Of a stretch of DNA of 64,000 nt, positions 1 through 13,900 are shown in pieces. The translations under genes were made by a program, and so were the position numbers. The notes under the pieces were generated by a model, which was not told the origin of the DNA, searched no databases, and was given only the letters and a program-made list of their open reading frames with translations. The stretch lies in contig CABFPE010000031.1 of assembly GCA_900660155.1 (NCBI GenBank), forward strand, positions 243,304 through 307,303, given 5' to 3'. Numbering within the stretch: position 1 is the first letter of the stretch; each line of letters starts with the position of its first letter. The DNA is from Hofstenia miamia. Its lineage: Eukaryota > Xenacoelomorpha > Acoela > Hofsteniidae.

Positions 1-640
1 TAATTTTGCAACAAGCAGTTTAAATTTACATTAAAGTGAATCAAATATTACTGAAATGTAGTCGCAGGTTTTGCATGTAAACAATTCGAAGTGTTGATGT
101 TTTATTTGTTAGCGAGCTATATAATGGCTCTAAGGTGACGAACCTGCGGCCCGCATGTGGCGCGCCAAAGAATTTTGTACGGCCCGCAAACGATTTTACA
201 ATAGTTCATGCATGGCAACTGCAAATTATTAAGAACCGTTCACTACTCTGTGATTATCGTGATTAATATAAATGAAGAGTCAATAGTGAAAATAACAACA
301 GCTAAATTAATGAAAACAGTAACACTTTCAATAATTCCATTGTAATTATAAAACTTTTCTTTGCTACTAGCAGTTCATTCTATTACATTTATGTATGAAA
401 GTTGGGAGCGGATGAACTTTTAGACTATTTTAAGAGCTGAAACAATTAGTAGCAGTAAACCAGACAAGATCATACTGTGTCATGTCCACAACACGCAGCC
501 CTGGTTGAATGTGTTTATGAGCCTGCTATTGCAAAGGGGACTCAACAATGCTAGACAAAAGCGAGAAATTATAGAGTTTAGGAACTTGAAGAAGTGTCCT
601 TTGATTGAGCTGGAAGATGAAAAGACATAATCCAACATGC

Positions 641-710
641 AATATGCTTTGGAGTGTTCAAGACTTTTGGAAAGTAATATGCTTTGGAGTGTTCAAGACT
701 TTTGGAAAGT
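641..710 (+). repeat. 35-base perfect tandem duplication
   Basis: A 35-base unit starting AATATGCTTTGGAGTGTTCA occurs twice head to tail (641-675 and 676-710) inside the hAT relic. It shifts the frame of the former transposase. Confidence 0.95.
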
Positions 711-1130
711 AATAATGCTAAATTTCAAGATATCAAAAGCAAACGACTTGAGCTTGATATTTTTTCTATTCCCTTCAATGTTACACCTGCTTCTGCATCC
801 TCTGAGTTACAACTTGAACTCATAAAACTACAGAGTGATGACACTCTAAAAGTAATGTATCAGAACAAGCCGTTGTTTGAATTTTAACGTGCATGTTTAT
901 CAAAAGAAGTTTTCAAACCTGAGAGCTCATGCTCTCAGATGGTCATCTGTTTTCGGCAGCACCTACTTATGTGAACAGTTCTTTTCGAAAATGAACAGTA
1001 CAAAAAGTTGTTATAGATTGAAGCTGACAAAAAAAACTAAGCATGCAGCTGAGAGTTGCCACTTCGTCAGTTCGACCTAATATGGAACGTTTAGTGAAGC
1101 AAAAGCAAAAAATATTTCAAAAATCCCACA
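684..1130 (+). pseudogene. hAT transposase C-terminal fragment (dimerisation region)
   Basis: Two overlapping frames together read as the end of a hAT transposase. The first gives SELQLELIKLQSDD, the usual spacer helix. The second gives FSNLRAHALRWSSVFGSTY followed by LCEQFFSKMNSTKS, the conserved FGSTYxCEQ.FS.MN..KS signature of the hAT C-terminal dimerisation domain. At least one frameshift near 870-900 and another near 1050 separate the pieces, so no active product is expected. The motif family is known from domesticated hAT genes, but frameshifts and missing N-terminal domains argue for a dead transposon here. Confidence 0.8.
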
Positions 1131-1245
1131 AATCAAAGAATGTTTCTATATTTTTGTATTATTTTGTACTTCAATCGCGATTAGATAACTTTAACTGTAT
1201 GGCTATTATTGCTTTTTGTTTGATAAATTATCCTTAATTAATAAT

Positions 1246-1265
1246 TATATATATATATATATATT
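1246..1265. repeat. (TA)n microsatellite
   Basis: About ten TA units just inside the right end of the hAT relic. Confidence 0.95.
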
Positions 1266-1350
1266 AGTATGGTTTACAAGTTGTGCGGATCGCTGACTGA
1301 AGTGCAACTAACAAAGTGGCCCGCGAAAGCGAATGGGTTCGTCACCCCTG

Positions 1351-4300
1351 ACTTAGATGTTTAGTAAATAAATCGGCACAGATTTTAAAAAACTGCCAGA
1401 AAAAGTAGAGTTCATCTTAATACTGTGCAATCGATTTGTTGAAACAATATTGCACAGGTGTTAAAAGTATCCCAGCCAGATTAGGGTTAAATCATAAATT
1501 ATTTGAGTTGAAAACGCACGAGACAGCCCAACTCCAAGAAAAAATCACTCGAATTTATAAGAATAAATTGTAAATAATATAAGGCTAGTGTAAAAAGCCA
1601 TTTCAATTGAGAATTGAATGGCTTATCAAGTTCAAACATTTACTTACTATGCATCATAAATTTTGAATGGCAATTTTTTTCATATTGATGTCGATATGAA
1701 ACTTAAGTTTTTTTGTTTTTTTGAGACATGACAATCTTATGCTGATTCGATTCTCTGTTACTTGGCTTAAAAATGTTACAAAATCATTTTGATGTTAACA
1801 CTACCTTACTCGAGCTCAAGTTCTTCTTGAATTAGTCGGTAGGAGTTAAATGATTTTTTTCAATATTACGAGTTTTTCACGCATAGCCGTTTAGAGCAAG
1901 CGATAACACAAGGTTGAATCTATTCTTCTAGTTTGTTTCCTAGTGATAAAGAAACTAAGTATGAAAATATTTTCTGTTTACAATTGGAATCGTTTTCACT
2001 TCCACATTTTTCTTATCGAGTCGTGTGAATTCATTTTTTAAAATATACACTTGCTCGATATTGTGTTTCTCAAATTCAAATTATGCAATTACTGTAGCTT
2101 TCAAGCAATGTCTGAAACAGAAAATTGTAAATCAACAATTAGCAAACAATTTGTCGATTTAGTCTGAATTTATTTCAGGTGATCAGATGATTATACAACT
2201 TGATAGGTCGTGAAGTTCACTACTCTGTGCCTGATATCTCAACTATTACATGGTATATTTAATATAAAAATTAATGCACCATTAACTAATGGCAATGGCA
2301 AATACGTAGCAAATGTAAATATGGTATTCTTCGTACTAGGATTTTTACAGATTTATGTTGAAATCTGTTGTACATGTACATTTCTCCTAATAGGGACCCC
2401 TACATAGAATGCTCCATGGAAGCTGCGGCGAATACAATAATTTTCTTTGCACGAAGTGAATTATATTTTCAATAGTAATCAATGCTTCAACGTATTTTCC
2501 TTAATTCGTCAAAACGCACGCAAAATAAAATATAAAGATTGGTTCCAGATCCATTCAGCATAATTATATTTATTCGCAGTCCCGCCCTATTATATTCTGC
2601 TCCCATGACAATGAAATTTTGCGCAAAATTATATCAAAAATTCGTAAGTTTCATTTTCCTCAGTAATTATAATAGTTCCAATGAAAAACTGGGTTCGATA
2701 ATAAAGAGACCAGCAAATCCTATGGGACTAGATAGTTCCACAGAACACAAATTTCCTAATATAAATGTAGTTACTGTTTCCTTTGATATAAATTCAACAT
2801 TTAAAAAAATTAAGCAAATCAACTTACATGTATGTAGAAAAAGTCAATGCGGAAATTCAATTTTCATTTTAATCTAAGTAATGCTATAAATATGATTGAA
2901 ATGCCAAAAAATTTCATGTCTTTTTGCCAAAACGTTATTTTCATAACAGAAGTCTGTTTACTCAACACTTTATTTGCACAGTAACACATAGTTCAGAAAA
3001 ACAATGAATTACATCATACCAAATTATTTTGACAAATTTATAACAATACGGATAAACTTAGTAAACACTGGAAAAAATTTCTACCGATTTGCTGTAAAAA
3101 AATCATTCAAAAAAAAATTGTATAGTCAAATACACATTGGATAATAAACCAACCTCTTAATAGCTTTATATAACGCTGCAATGAAATTTTATTTAAAGAC
3201 ATAAATTGAATAAATATTTGACTGTGAATTTTATATAATCAAACATACCTCTATTTTCAGAATTACAAATGAAATTTTGTGGGAATCTCATACAATTACT
3301 GTAGCTTTGTCGAAGGAATTTGGTGGGAATCCCTTACGCTTTTGCTCCAATGGGACACAAATTTTCCTCTAATAAATAAAGCTGATATTCCTAGAAATGA
3401 GAAGTAGAGACTTTCAAAACAAAGCAAAATTCCAAAAAAAAAATATTTCAATAAACAGACCCAGATAATTTAATTTTAAAAAACATTACACTAATTATAT
3501 TAAAGCTTTATTAATTCAGTTAGGATTGAGTGGAGATATTGGGTTTGATTTAACAGGAGAAATAGTATTCCTTATTTCAAGTAATAATTTCATGACGTAG
3601 CTGATTTTTAAAAACTTTTGGCTAATTTTCATGCTGTCATGATCCGCAATTGCCGTTTATTTTTTACTTGCTGTACAAGAAATGCAATATGTAACTTTCA
3701 AGTACAGACTTTTGCAAGCACATCAATCAACATAGAAATTTGAAGTGCAATTGTTCATAGCTATACTCTTAGACGTCCTGCAGGCTAACAGTAAGAAATC
3801 GCGCTGAATGATTTGGCAAGTTTCAATCTCTTGCAATGATATAGTAGAAAATATGAGAATTATGAAACATCTTTCAATTATATGACTATAATTTACATAG
3901 CAAAACTTTGGAATACATTTATTCGTAGCTAAGATAAAGTCAGGACGAGTAGATATTTTTTGGAACTGATTGTGAGATTTTCGTTATTAATAGTAAAGAT
4001 CTATGGTTATTTTGATATACCGAAACGCCTGTGATAGACGTTTGGCTAATGCTGACTCCAGGCTAAAAAAAACATTTGGACTTAAAGTAACTAATATTGA
4101 CAGAAGATTTTTCTTGTAAATTTCGTATGCAAGTGAAAAAAAAATTTACTGGAAGGTTGTAAACTTTTCCGAAATATTTAGGTGACAGCAGAGTAAAAGA
4201 AAATTATGATAAACGCAGTATCAAAAGCCCGGTAAAGAATAATAAAATTAGATGTTAATAGTAATCTAAAATTATGAATTTGATTTATAATAACAAATTT

Positions 4301-6940
4301 GTATTGGGAAGATTCGAATGGGGCTCAGCTCTAAGAAAACGTTATTTCAAGGCTTTTTTATATTCATGCTATATAATGTTCTTATAAAAACAAAATAAAA
4401 TATATATTTAGATAACACTAACATAATTTGTTCTGGCTAAGGTTAAGATCAATTTATCATTTCGCTTGTACTTCTCGCTTGGCGGTTCGCAAAACTCAAG
4501 AAAGTTCATAACTGATAAGCATACTATAACTCATTGATACACAATTTAATACACCTGATCAATGTCCTGATCCGGAAATCCAAAGAAAGGCCAAGGAATG
4601 TTTACATTTTGGATATTTTGTTATCGGTAGTCATTTGATAAATAAAGCAGAAATTTTTCACATACTCGACAAGGTCGCCCATTTCAATATTCTAACATAT
4701 AATTATTGATTATAAGTATCGATTATTCTTAGAAAGTTTACTAAACTTAAATTAAAAATTAGAAAAATTTCTAAATTCATAGTAAACAAAATAACTAAAC
4801 ATTTATGACACAGGCAACAATAGGTTTGTGGGACCAGTTTTATTTGGTCTCAATCTGTTCATTCCTGGCCAAGAAAAGTAAATTTTGGTGTCGGTAGTCT
4901 TGAATTTTGCTACCACATATACATTATTTAATTGAACGCGAAAATAAATCTAAGTATAACAAAATTATTATAAATTGCATTATTTTTTAACTAAATGAAA
5001 TGCTTAATGTTTAATATACTAGGGTGAGAATTCTTGATATTATGCACATATAGGTATATGATCCCGAAAAATTTATTTCCGGTCTCATCCAGTAGCTGGT
5101 CCCAAAGTTATAATTTGGTCTCACTATCTAGTCCCAGTGACGGCGGGACCAGATACGGGATTGGGACCAGAACTCTAATGACAACCGCATCGCTGAAACT
5201 AAATTCTTGGGATGAACGCATTCAAGATTTAGGAAAGGGTAGTGCGCTACAAAGATGTATCTGAAGAAGCCATTTCTTTAATCCCCTATTATTGATTAGT
5301 TTTAACATTAAACATTCTAACTTTCTTAGCATGTTAATGAAAGACGAAATTGTGATTTCGAAATAATGCTTACAATATTTTAAAAACTATCACTAAAACA
5401 TCGTTAAATATAAAAACCTTCCGTACAAATTCCTCATTGGGTGCCCCTCTTCTCCTAAATTAAATAGTTCAGGAGCACTACCAGCCATTACGATCTCATT
5501 TTTGCGTTGCTTCATGCTTCATAAAACACAATATCTAGCAAGTTTTGCTTAAATCATTGTCACACCTCGATTAGTAAACAGATTAATTGCTAACAACTCA
5601 AATTGTGCATTAACCTTTTAGAAAGCACTGATACTCTGTGTTGATATAGTAGCAATTCGGTAGCATTTGATACTATAAAATTTCAACGAGAATTCCGCTA
5701 CTTGTTTACTTAAAATTCATTGGATGCACCAAGCTAAAAATAGAAAAGCAGATAAGACAAGCAAACATTTCCATATTCTTAATTAAAATGTAATTTTATG
5801 CATAATCGGCAATTAAGCAATGCACAGAATAATTACAATTTTGTGTTGAAAAACGTAATGCTATTTTATAAAGGAGCATTCCCAAAGTCCAATTCAAATA
5901 ACACGACGATCATATCATCATTTTACAACGATGCTTGGCTTTGGAATGCCAAATTTAAGTTGTTCAAAAATACAAGATAGAACTTTATGCACCTATTATA
6001 TATATTGCGAAAAAATCTTTAAAGATTCATATCAGTGTATGGACCAGGTACTTGATACTCGAGTATTGCAATAAGTAAAGAAATAGCTGATACTTGCACT
6101 TACCAGAAATATTTTAGTAAGCAGGCCTAAACTTTAAGCCCATCTAGAGTGAAAGTAAATCCGAAGACTACTGAAAATCTCCGGTTTGCTTGATATAAAA
6201 GGAATGATTATTGATGTCGATGATATTATGAAACTACTTTAAATATTAGATAACACGCACTTGGAAAAATTGTTCAAGCATTTGACTCCACTCGATAATT
6301 GGTAAATGCGATACTTATCAATGCCCTAGTTGATATTCCAATTCCTGTACATGAGCATGGAATATTTTACTTATGCGTAATATTAACCTGAAAAATTAAT
6401 TAAAATTTAGAACATATCTGAAAATTGTCCGGAAAGACTTCAATTTTGATGTCTTCAGCTAATACTATGCAAATAAAACTTAAATGACGCCTCAAAAATA
6501 ATATCTGCTGATCAAATTTTTATCAATAATACATTATTTAATATAACGGTGTGATATTCTCAGTATATATATATAATTCAAAATTCCACTTTTAACTTCA
6601 TTTAACAAATTCAGTTCTGAGCTCATATATAATATTTATTGAATGAATTACATAATTCGATGATGACTTCAAGGACATACTAAATATGTCATTGGATGAC
6701 TTAGCATACTTTAGGATGGCATTGACATCGTCTACAATTGGATGGAAGCAGACTTTAAATTGAGAGGGCCTAATATTTCTTGAGAAATTCAAGAAAAAAT
6801 TCAGGTGGCACTTGGCACAGCTAGAAGGCATTCGATACGATGCCGCAAAAGACTATTAATACCCTAAACTATTATATTTTAAGTCCTTGTTTAGCATATC
6901 AGTAAATTAAGCCTCAAACCTATAAGAAATACAACACATT
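1351..6940. other. AT-rich non-coding stretch
   Basis: No exon, RNA gene or transposon domain could be supported here. A 112-codon open frame at 2539-2877 has no recognisable domain and poly-A/T-rich codon content, so I do not call it a gene. A locally GC-richer patch at about 4820-5180 repeats GGTCTC and GGGACCAG motifs, possibly an old repeat. Intronic or intergenic sequence is the likeliest status. Confidence 0.6.
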
Positions 6941-6946
6941 TATATT

Positions 6947-7052
6947 TGAGGTGTTAGATTTTATTTGTAGCGAAATTAAAGTTGATCAAAATATAAAATA
7001 TAATATAAAAATACTGTACTCAAATTTAGACCGTCTTTGTTAATTACTTAGA
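6947..7052 (+). repeat. Dispersed repeat family, copy 1
   Basis: Shares an ordered set of blocks with copies near 16.9 and 21.0 kb: a GGTGTT(A/G)GATTTTAT-like block, an A/T-rich spacer, then TACTCAAATTTAGA at 7017-7030, then a (C)TTTGTTAATTACTTAG-like block. No coding potential is visible. Family unknown. Confidence 0.65.
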
Positions 7053-10000
7053 AAACAGCCTTGGACCAACTGAATTTTAAAATTTTAATTTTTTAAAATC
7101 CCCAAATTTTTTAAATTTTCTCATAAAACAGTGAAGATGTTCAAAAATTGCACTCAATTCGTTGTTTAGTGGCATTTCATTTAAACACGTTTGGCAATTT
7201 AGAAAAGTGTTTTAATGTTTTTAATTACACAACTATTTACTAGTTTACAAATGAAAATAAGTGAAGATACCGATGCCATACAAAAGAAATGCTAATTTTA
7301 AAATATAACGAAAAATGTTCTTCTAAATATCAAGCCAAAAAATAATTCAATTTCTATATTTACTTATTATGAAATTAGTGAAAAAGATTTAAATAAGCTC
7401 CTAAACCGAGCATGGGGTGACCCCAAAAACCATCATGGAATTTTGTATTTAACATAAAAAATTTTCCTGACACAAAAAAATATTCTAATTAACTATGTTT
7501 CTTGAAAGAATGGAGAGACAGGTGTATACGTTAATGACGATATTTCAACATACAAGCTAGACTACGCTAAACTTTGAAATATCAGATTTCAAGAGAAAGG
7601 CAGTAGAAAACGTAATAATGTGTTTGAATACTTCTTCGTGATACTTAAGACAGTCGAGAACAAAAGCTTTCTACTCTAGAAAGAAAATGAGTTACTTAAA
7701 ACTATCAATTGCATATGCATGTTTAATGTGCAATACTTTACGTAATTAATACGTAAAGGTTGCCTACAATGTGTTTGCTGTGATGGAAGACAGAGCGCTT
7801 AGATAAAGTTTGATCGAGGTTAAATATACGCCAGAACAAGTGGTAAACAAAGAAATTGTCTAGTTGCCAGATTGTACACATCTGGTTCCCTACCCAATTG
7901 GTTTTACGCTTAATGAGTGCTAAACAATTTGTGCCAAAGCTATTATTTCTGCACACATCGAGATAGTTTTTTTCACAACCCATTTTAACTTTAAACAGCC
8001 TGGCGACCGTTTTAAAAGAAATAACCGCTTTTCACATTTACAAAGAATTTTCTCCAAGCCTATTACCAAATTTGACAATCTTGGGGTATGGGTAGATCTA
8101 TTACATTAATGCCATGTTTAAAATTTATTTTTATTAAAGCGTAATGTTGTGGCAGAGCTTGTTAAAGTGATCAACAAGTTTACTTTGAAAATTTCGAATT
8201 TTTGAAAAAGATTTAAACTCTGTCCATACCTAGATTTCATGTATTTAGGTTTTGAACCCATGGATGCAACAAAGAACTTTGACTGTTTCTTGATATGTGC
8301 AAAGGATATTCCAAACCCATTCAGGAGTGCCGTGCTCAAAGTCAGAGATTCCGTTGCCGAAAGTTTTTCAAAAGGCCACAGGCTGTTTAAAGTCTATCAT
8401 CCTAGAGTGAGCAGCATTTTCATTGCTAAATTGAGGCGTCAAGTGTTTGGGGGAAGTTACAAATATTATATGATATTGTATTTGGGCCAGAAATAGTGCA
8501 TCTTAAGAAAATTAAATTGGGTTTAAGCTTAAAGTATTGACCCATTTCACCTCCTGGATGTCCGAAAAAAGCCGGATACTTTTATGAAATTAAAATGACA
8601 GGACAGATTGTGAATGAGCTGAATATGTCAAATAAACCCAAAAAAATCCCACCAACATTTATAATAATAATTCAAAGAATTTTCCGAAGAAGTCGATTGA
8701 TAACAAGATAAATCCTCATTCAAAAATTCCTTAAAATCATTTGAGATAAATGACGTATGATGTAAAATCTAAGATGAAGTTCTAAGAGTTTCTCTCGTGG
8801 TCCACATTCCAACCTTAATTGTAATCAAATAACATACTTCCAAATAATATACTACATCAAGAATCCTAGATGAAGATCACTTGCAAGCGTCGTGCTCAAT
8901 TCGTTATCATCCACAGTTGTGGCGCTAGCTGTGCTTTTATGGCTGTCACAGCTTCATCACCAGTTCACCAGAATTTGATTTGCAACACATCATCTCGCAA
9001 AATTGCGCCACGAAATGAAAACTTTGAAGCCATATAATTTAATTTTCCGAGAAAAAACTTTTCCAACAATCCAACATATTAACCTGCTTAATCAATTGCG
9101 GCAGAGCTCTGCAGGTTTTATTATTTTTAAATGCAAAATAACATGCTGCACTGGAATCACTTAAAAGAATTTTAAAGATCTAATCTTAAAAGATATACAG
9201 TCTTCTATGTTCCTAAAGCTAGCTGATATTTCCGCATTCAGACATGTGTGCAATGTAGCGCTATCGCTCACAACAAAAATACACTATTTATTCGGTATAC
9301 AATGTTATGTAACATTTAGCAACTTGCAAGCTAGGATGGCATGTTATAAAACACGTGTCTAAAACACTTGAAAAGAACATGTGTTTGAATCACACAATAA
9401 GAATTATTTGTTTTTATTTGCTAGTTGATAACAAATTAATTTTTTTGGTGATCATGTGTTCGATGGTCAGTTTTCCACATTGGGAATAACATGATATTCT
9501 TCGATCACGCTTCTGGTTAAAGAGACAGAAAACTAGCCTATCTCTGCTGAGAACTGAATAAATAATCAAAAGTTTTATGTTCTAAATACATTATTCCGAA
9601 TAAAAATTTCAATTGTTTACGTTTTTCTTAAACACTATTCAACCTAGGCGTTCTTTGGGCTACTCATGGTCGGGGGATTTCTTTGAAATCAATTAAGAGC
9701 TGGTTTTACCGACTGGAAATGCTTCGTATTTATTAGAACTCATTTCTTGCTTACTTACGCATTTTATAACGAACATAATAAGTTTTTTGCAAATATAGGC
9801 GGTTGAAAAACAATAAAATGAAAAGATATTTAGAAAAAAACCCTCAATGACGGTTAGAAAATCCTCCACCCCCGCCTCCAGGTCGAATAGGGTTAAAAAA
9901 GTCCTCGCATGAAATAAAAAATCTTAAGAAACATAAAACGTGTTTTTTAGTTTTTTGAATACAAAAACTTTTTGCCATCATTGATAACAACCGTAATATA

Positions 10001-10737
10001 CATGTATTTAGCTTTGAGTTACTTAACATACTAAGCAACTCTGATGAAAATGTCTACGCCTGAAAGTAAGTGGTAAACTTATTAGTCGAGGAACTATTTT
10101 TCACGGAGATGCAATGTTTAATTATACGTACAACCTCATGTGGAATCAGGTAGAACCGTTTTGTCTAATCCAATTTCGAATGATTTCCTGAAAAATTGGA
10201 TTTCTTACGAGTCAATTTATAAAATTAAAACAGTGAGAAACAAAGTTTAGTCAACGATGAAAAACAAATTCATACATCATCAATGGAATGGAAAAGCTTT
10301 CATCGGACATTGCCGAAAAATGTCAAAACAACTGTTTCCCCCGATATAATCGCGGTAAAACCTTAAACTGAAATGTCCTTTATATAGGGCAAACTGTTTA
10401 TCCAAATTTTCAAGCAATTTTGCCCCGAGCCTATTATGAAATTGGGAAATTCTGAGATGTGGTAACAACTGTTAGGGAATGTGCTCGAACATGATGTTGA
10501 AAATGTGTACGAGTGTATTGCAGTGGCTCAAGTGCTTGGAAAGATTCACGGCTTTCAATTGAAAATTCAAATTTTTAAAAAAAAGTTGTATATTCTCGCC
10601 ATTTCTACTGTTCAGGTAATCAAGAGGTCGAAAGTCCATGCCAGTAACAACTAGCCTCGACTAATTTATTTTCTGAAAATAGACTACCTAAGTCTCGTCA
10701 TGGGGGCTTGCGCAAATTGGGAAGTCATGGTAGGCAG
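7053..10737. other. Non-coding stretch with weak internal repeats
   Basis: No gene supported. The segment around 8040-8090 and that around 10395-10450 share a decayed block (CAAG/CGAG then CCTATTA), suggesting two old copies of one repeat. A frame at 8239-8496 and its minus-strand shadow at 8118-8339 have no recognisable domain. A C-rich tract at about 9855-9885 encodes glycine runs by composition only. Confidence 0.5.
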
Positions 10738-10960
10738 AGATGTAAGTGGACCGGGTTGTTTAGAGTCGTTGTAGGACCGAGATTTATAAAAAATAAGGGC
10801 CAGTTTAGGCCGACATTTCATTTTAAGTACTATGCGTATTTTGTGCATTATTGTTTTTGGGATAATTTTTTTATTTAGGCACGAAAAATATTACTTAAGG
10901 CTAAAATAGGGCTTAGAAATTAAAATGTTAGGGCCGCAAAAATTCGGGCCTCTTACATCT
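10738..10960. mobile_element. Small inverted-repeat element (MITE-like), 223 bp
   Basis: Left end AGATGTAAGTGGACCGGGTT; right end, read on the minus strand, AGATGTAAGAGGCCCGAATT: 16 of 20 positions match. The interior has several GGGCC blocks and no coding frame, as expected for a non-autonomous DNA element. Flanks (TGGTAGGCAG left, TGGTAGGTGCAG a few bases to the right) are similar but are not a clean duplication. The superfamily cannot be assigned. Confidence 0.6.
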
Positions 10961-13900
10961 ATGCTGGTAGGTGCAGAGACTTCTTTTTCAAGCAGAGGCG
11001 TGCTTGGAATGGTCGGCGACAGAGTGCGAATTCATGATAAAAAGAAAGAGGGGTCGATTCTCTATCCAGTGGTGCTTACAGATTTTATATAACTTTATTT
11101 GTTTGTAAATTGTAAGGTTGAAAGTTTTTTAAAGAAACCATAGAAATTTTATTAAATTCTTAGGTGGTTTAAGGTTAATAACAGAAAGTGAAACGAAACA
11201 TTTCACAGTAGTGCAAGGATAAAAAGATAAATTGCAAGAACCAAGTAGCCGAAAACATTGATACAATTTCACAATGCTATACTGTATACTCAGTACGGAT
11301 GAAATATCTGCATGCGCTTTTAGTTCTGTGTCCAGTCCACTTCGCTGGGTGGAGGAAAATTTCTGGAAGCAGTACTTATCACATAATCGATACTTCTAGT
11401 TTGAAAAATTCAACACATATTTACGTATTTGTGCCTATACTCAATATTTATAACTTCGTTTTAAGTAATTATCGGAAAATTCATTAAAAAAATCAACATT
11501 TTTCAATGTGATTTTCCGAACATTTGATATCACAATATTATCTTTTATTGAAAGATACATTTAGAATTGAGACATTTTCATTTTGTTTTAGATTTCCAAT
11601 TAAGTCCCCCATTGCATGTATATGCAAACATATATAAAATTGTGATTTGTTTAAAATTTCAACTTTGTTGGATTAGCTGCGTTTAGCATTTCAAAATTCA
11701 CACATTGGTGTAAAGTACGTAAGCACTTGTCTTAAGATATTTAAATATTAAATAATGTACAATTTAGATTTAGGCATTTTTGAAATGTATTTGAAAATAA
11801 TTTATTATATTTTAGTATATCGAAGGCAGTAAACATCCATTCGAACGCAATGTGATGAATTCTTAATTGATGACCGTTAAAACAGTTAAGAGCCAGAGTG
11901 GCAGACATAAAAATAACACAAAGCATTTGGGAAGATGCACGACATGTTTATATTATCGAACAATTCTGTGAAAGATTATCATGATACTTGAAGTTGAAAT
12001 AATCTAGACATTTAAAATGGATATTAACATTAATAAAGGTGGTGCCACATGGTTAGTCTTTGGACCATAGTAAAAATCAGACTTTGCATGCTACTTTTAT
12101 TAGTAATATATTTTTACCAGAGTTGCAGCAGGGTCAGGGATTTACTGGCGGATCAGCCGAGTCGCCGGAACAACTTTTTCCTGAAGGTTTCTGGGTCTAC
12201 TGGGTCACCGGGTCTCATTCATATAAACAAATTATTGAAATAAATTACACAAAAGGGCTCATCGCAATAAAGCCATTCATGTTACTACAAAATCATTGAA
12301 CTTAATTGTTTACTATTTCTGTAAAAAGGCACAATATCAATTGGTTTATGTAATAACTTCTATATCAAAAGCATCTGTACTTAACAGTTACGATTACTTT
12401 AAAACATGAAAAACTTTAACTGATTATTCTACAATTGAAGAATTCAAAGGAGAAATGTTGTTTCCCAGGTCTGCCACTGTGCTGTATCAAGACTTGTATT
12501 AGAATCCAAAATAGATTCAGATTCCTATTTGATTTCGTTTGTTTGTAAGTCTCTATTTTGTAATTGGTTCAATATTAAATTAAGTCTTTGATATTTGATT
12601 TAAATCCAAGTTCAATTTTTGGCGAGAAATCGAATGGGGTTAAATTTAATGAAATATTTTCAATAGAAGCATCGTTCATAGACTGATGTTTTAAAATGGT
12701 AATTTGGACTTGCTAGAATTTTTGCTTCATAAAACATGTTTCGATAGTTTTATATTTAAATTATGGGAGATGTTAGAACCATGTCTTTATAATGCGAAGT
12801 GGAGCATTTGATGTCAGTGAAGGCCAGCGTTATGTGTTCATTTTAATGTTTATGAAAGCATATTCTTAGCAAAACCCTGCAAGTAACGCTATAAATTCTA
12901 AAAAAACGGTTATTCGGTTTCACTTGGTCGTTTATTTTACAACTTTACCGGTTTTGGCCGAGTCACCGGGTCGCGAACTTGATTTTTACAAATAGTTAAT
13001 AGTCAGAATTGATTTCTTAACAAAAATTGTGCACATTGCATTGCATATACTTGCAAATTTATTAATAAGTGGAGAAGTGTAGAATTACATTAAAATGTAT
13101 GTGACGGAAAACATTTGACGACATATTAAATAGCCAGCAAAAAACTTTAATAGTTAATAGAACATTCATTTTCATAAACAAGTGCATATGGAGAGAATTA
13201 TGTAAGCATCAAAGGGCGAATTTGTTTGCTAAAAAAATTTAAAGAATTGCGCGAAAAGTTGCGTAAAAATTTCCAACTGATGGACAATATTTTATTCCTC
13301 ATCAAAATTCGCATACCACATAGAAATTTGATGGATTCCTAGGGACTCAACACTAACACATTTAGCCTTTGGTGAAACATGCACTCTCCAACATAGGGGA
13401 GAATGTCCAATCGATGTCATATGAAACCGATAGGCGTTCTTAAAGAACGCAGGGTCCAGAAAATATCATTTTCTTTATGCCCGCATTTTTCACAAAAATT
13501 GCTGAAATTTTTCTTGAATATGTTTCGAAATCATGTACATCATTCACCCTTGTGACTAAGTTGATACTCTCTACCAGCGTATTCCTTCCCTGCAATTTTG
13601 ATACAAATTTCATAGAAATTTTGAGTAAAGTTCGTAATATTGTGCTAATATTGTGTTTTCTGAAGATTTAGGCAAAAATTGCGTTATTGCGTGAAAGGTT
13701 GCGAATGCAACCACGTTCGATCTCTGGTAAACATGCAATCCAATTTGCACGTTGCAAACTGTAAAGCAAATTTTACATAATTACGTAATTGAATCAGCCT
13801 TTCCTCCGTAGCTATCACCACTGGACCGCGGGTGGAAAATGAATGGTACTGGCGTCTACTGATCTCAGACATCAATTATCTATGAGTTGATGATTGCAAG

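Larger units (their letters stand above)
130..1350 (+). mobile_element. hAT-superfamily DNA transposon relic
   Basis: A decayed hAT transposon. The ends form imperfect inverted repeats: the left begins CTAAGGTGACGAACC and the right, read on the minus strand, begins CAGGGGTGACGAACC (12 of 15 match). Both ends are GC-rich (GGCCCGC) in an AT-rich background. Inside lies the C-terminal part of a transposase of the GTF2IRD2/ZBED-like hAT group. The flanking 8 bases (TAATGGCT left, ACTTAGAT right) do not match, so the target-site duplication has decayed or an end is misplaced. The element is much shorter than an autonomous hAT, so the N-terminal BED finger and most of the catalytic domain are gone. 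Confidence 0.75.

Noticed and set aside
2539-2877. 112-codon plus-strand frame
   Set aside because: Long for the composition but no motif, poor codon balance and no splice or start context.
4820-5260. Possible repeat or gene at the GGGACCAG-rich patch with a 76-codon frame
   Set aside because: No conserved domain, no splice sites and no second convincing copy; similar wording near 19.3 kb is too weak.
11324-11371. A 48-base segment between TTTTAG and GTACTT that could read SSPLRWVEENFWK
   Set aside because: Donor is weak, the segment is very short and no neighbouring exon supports it.
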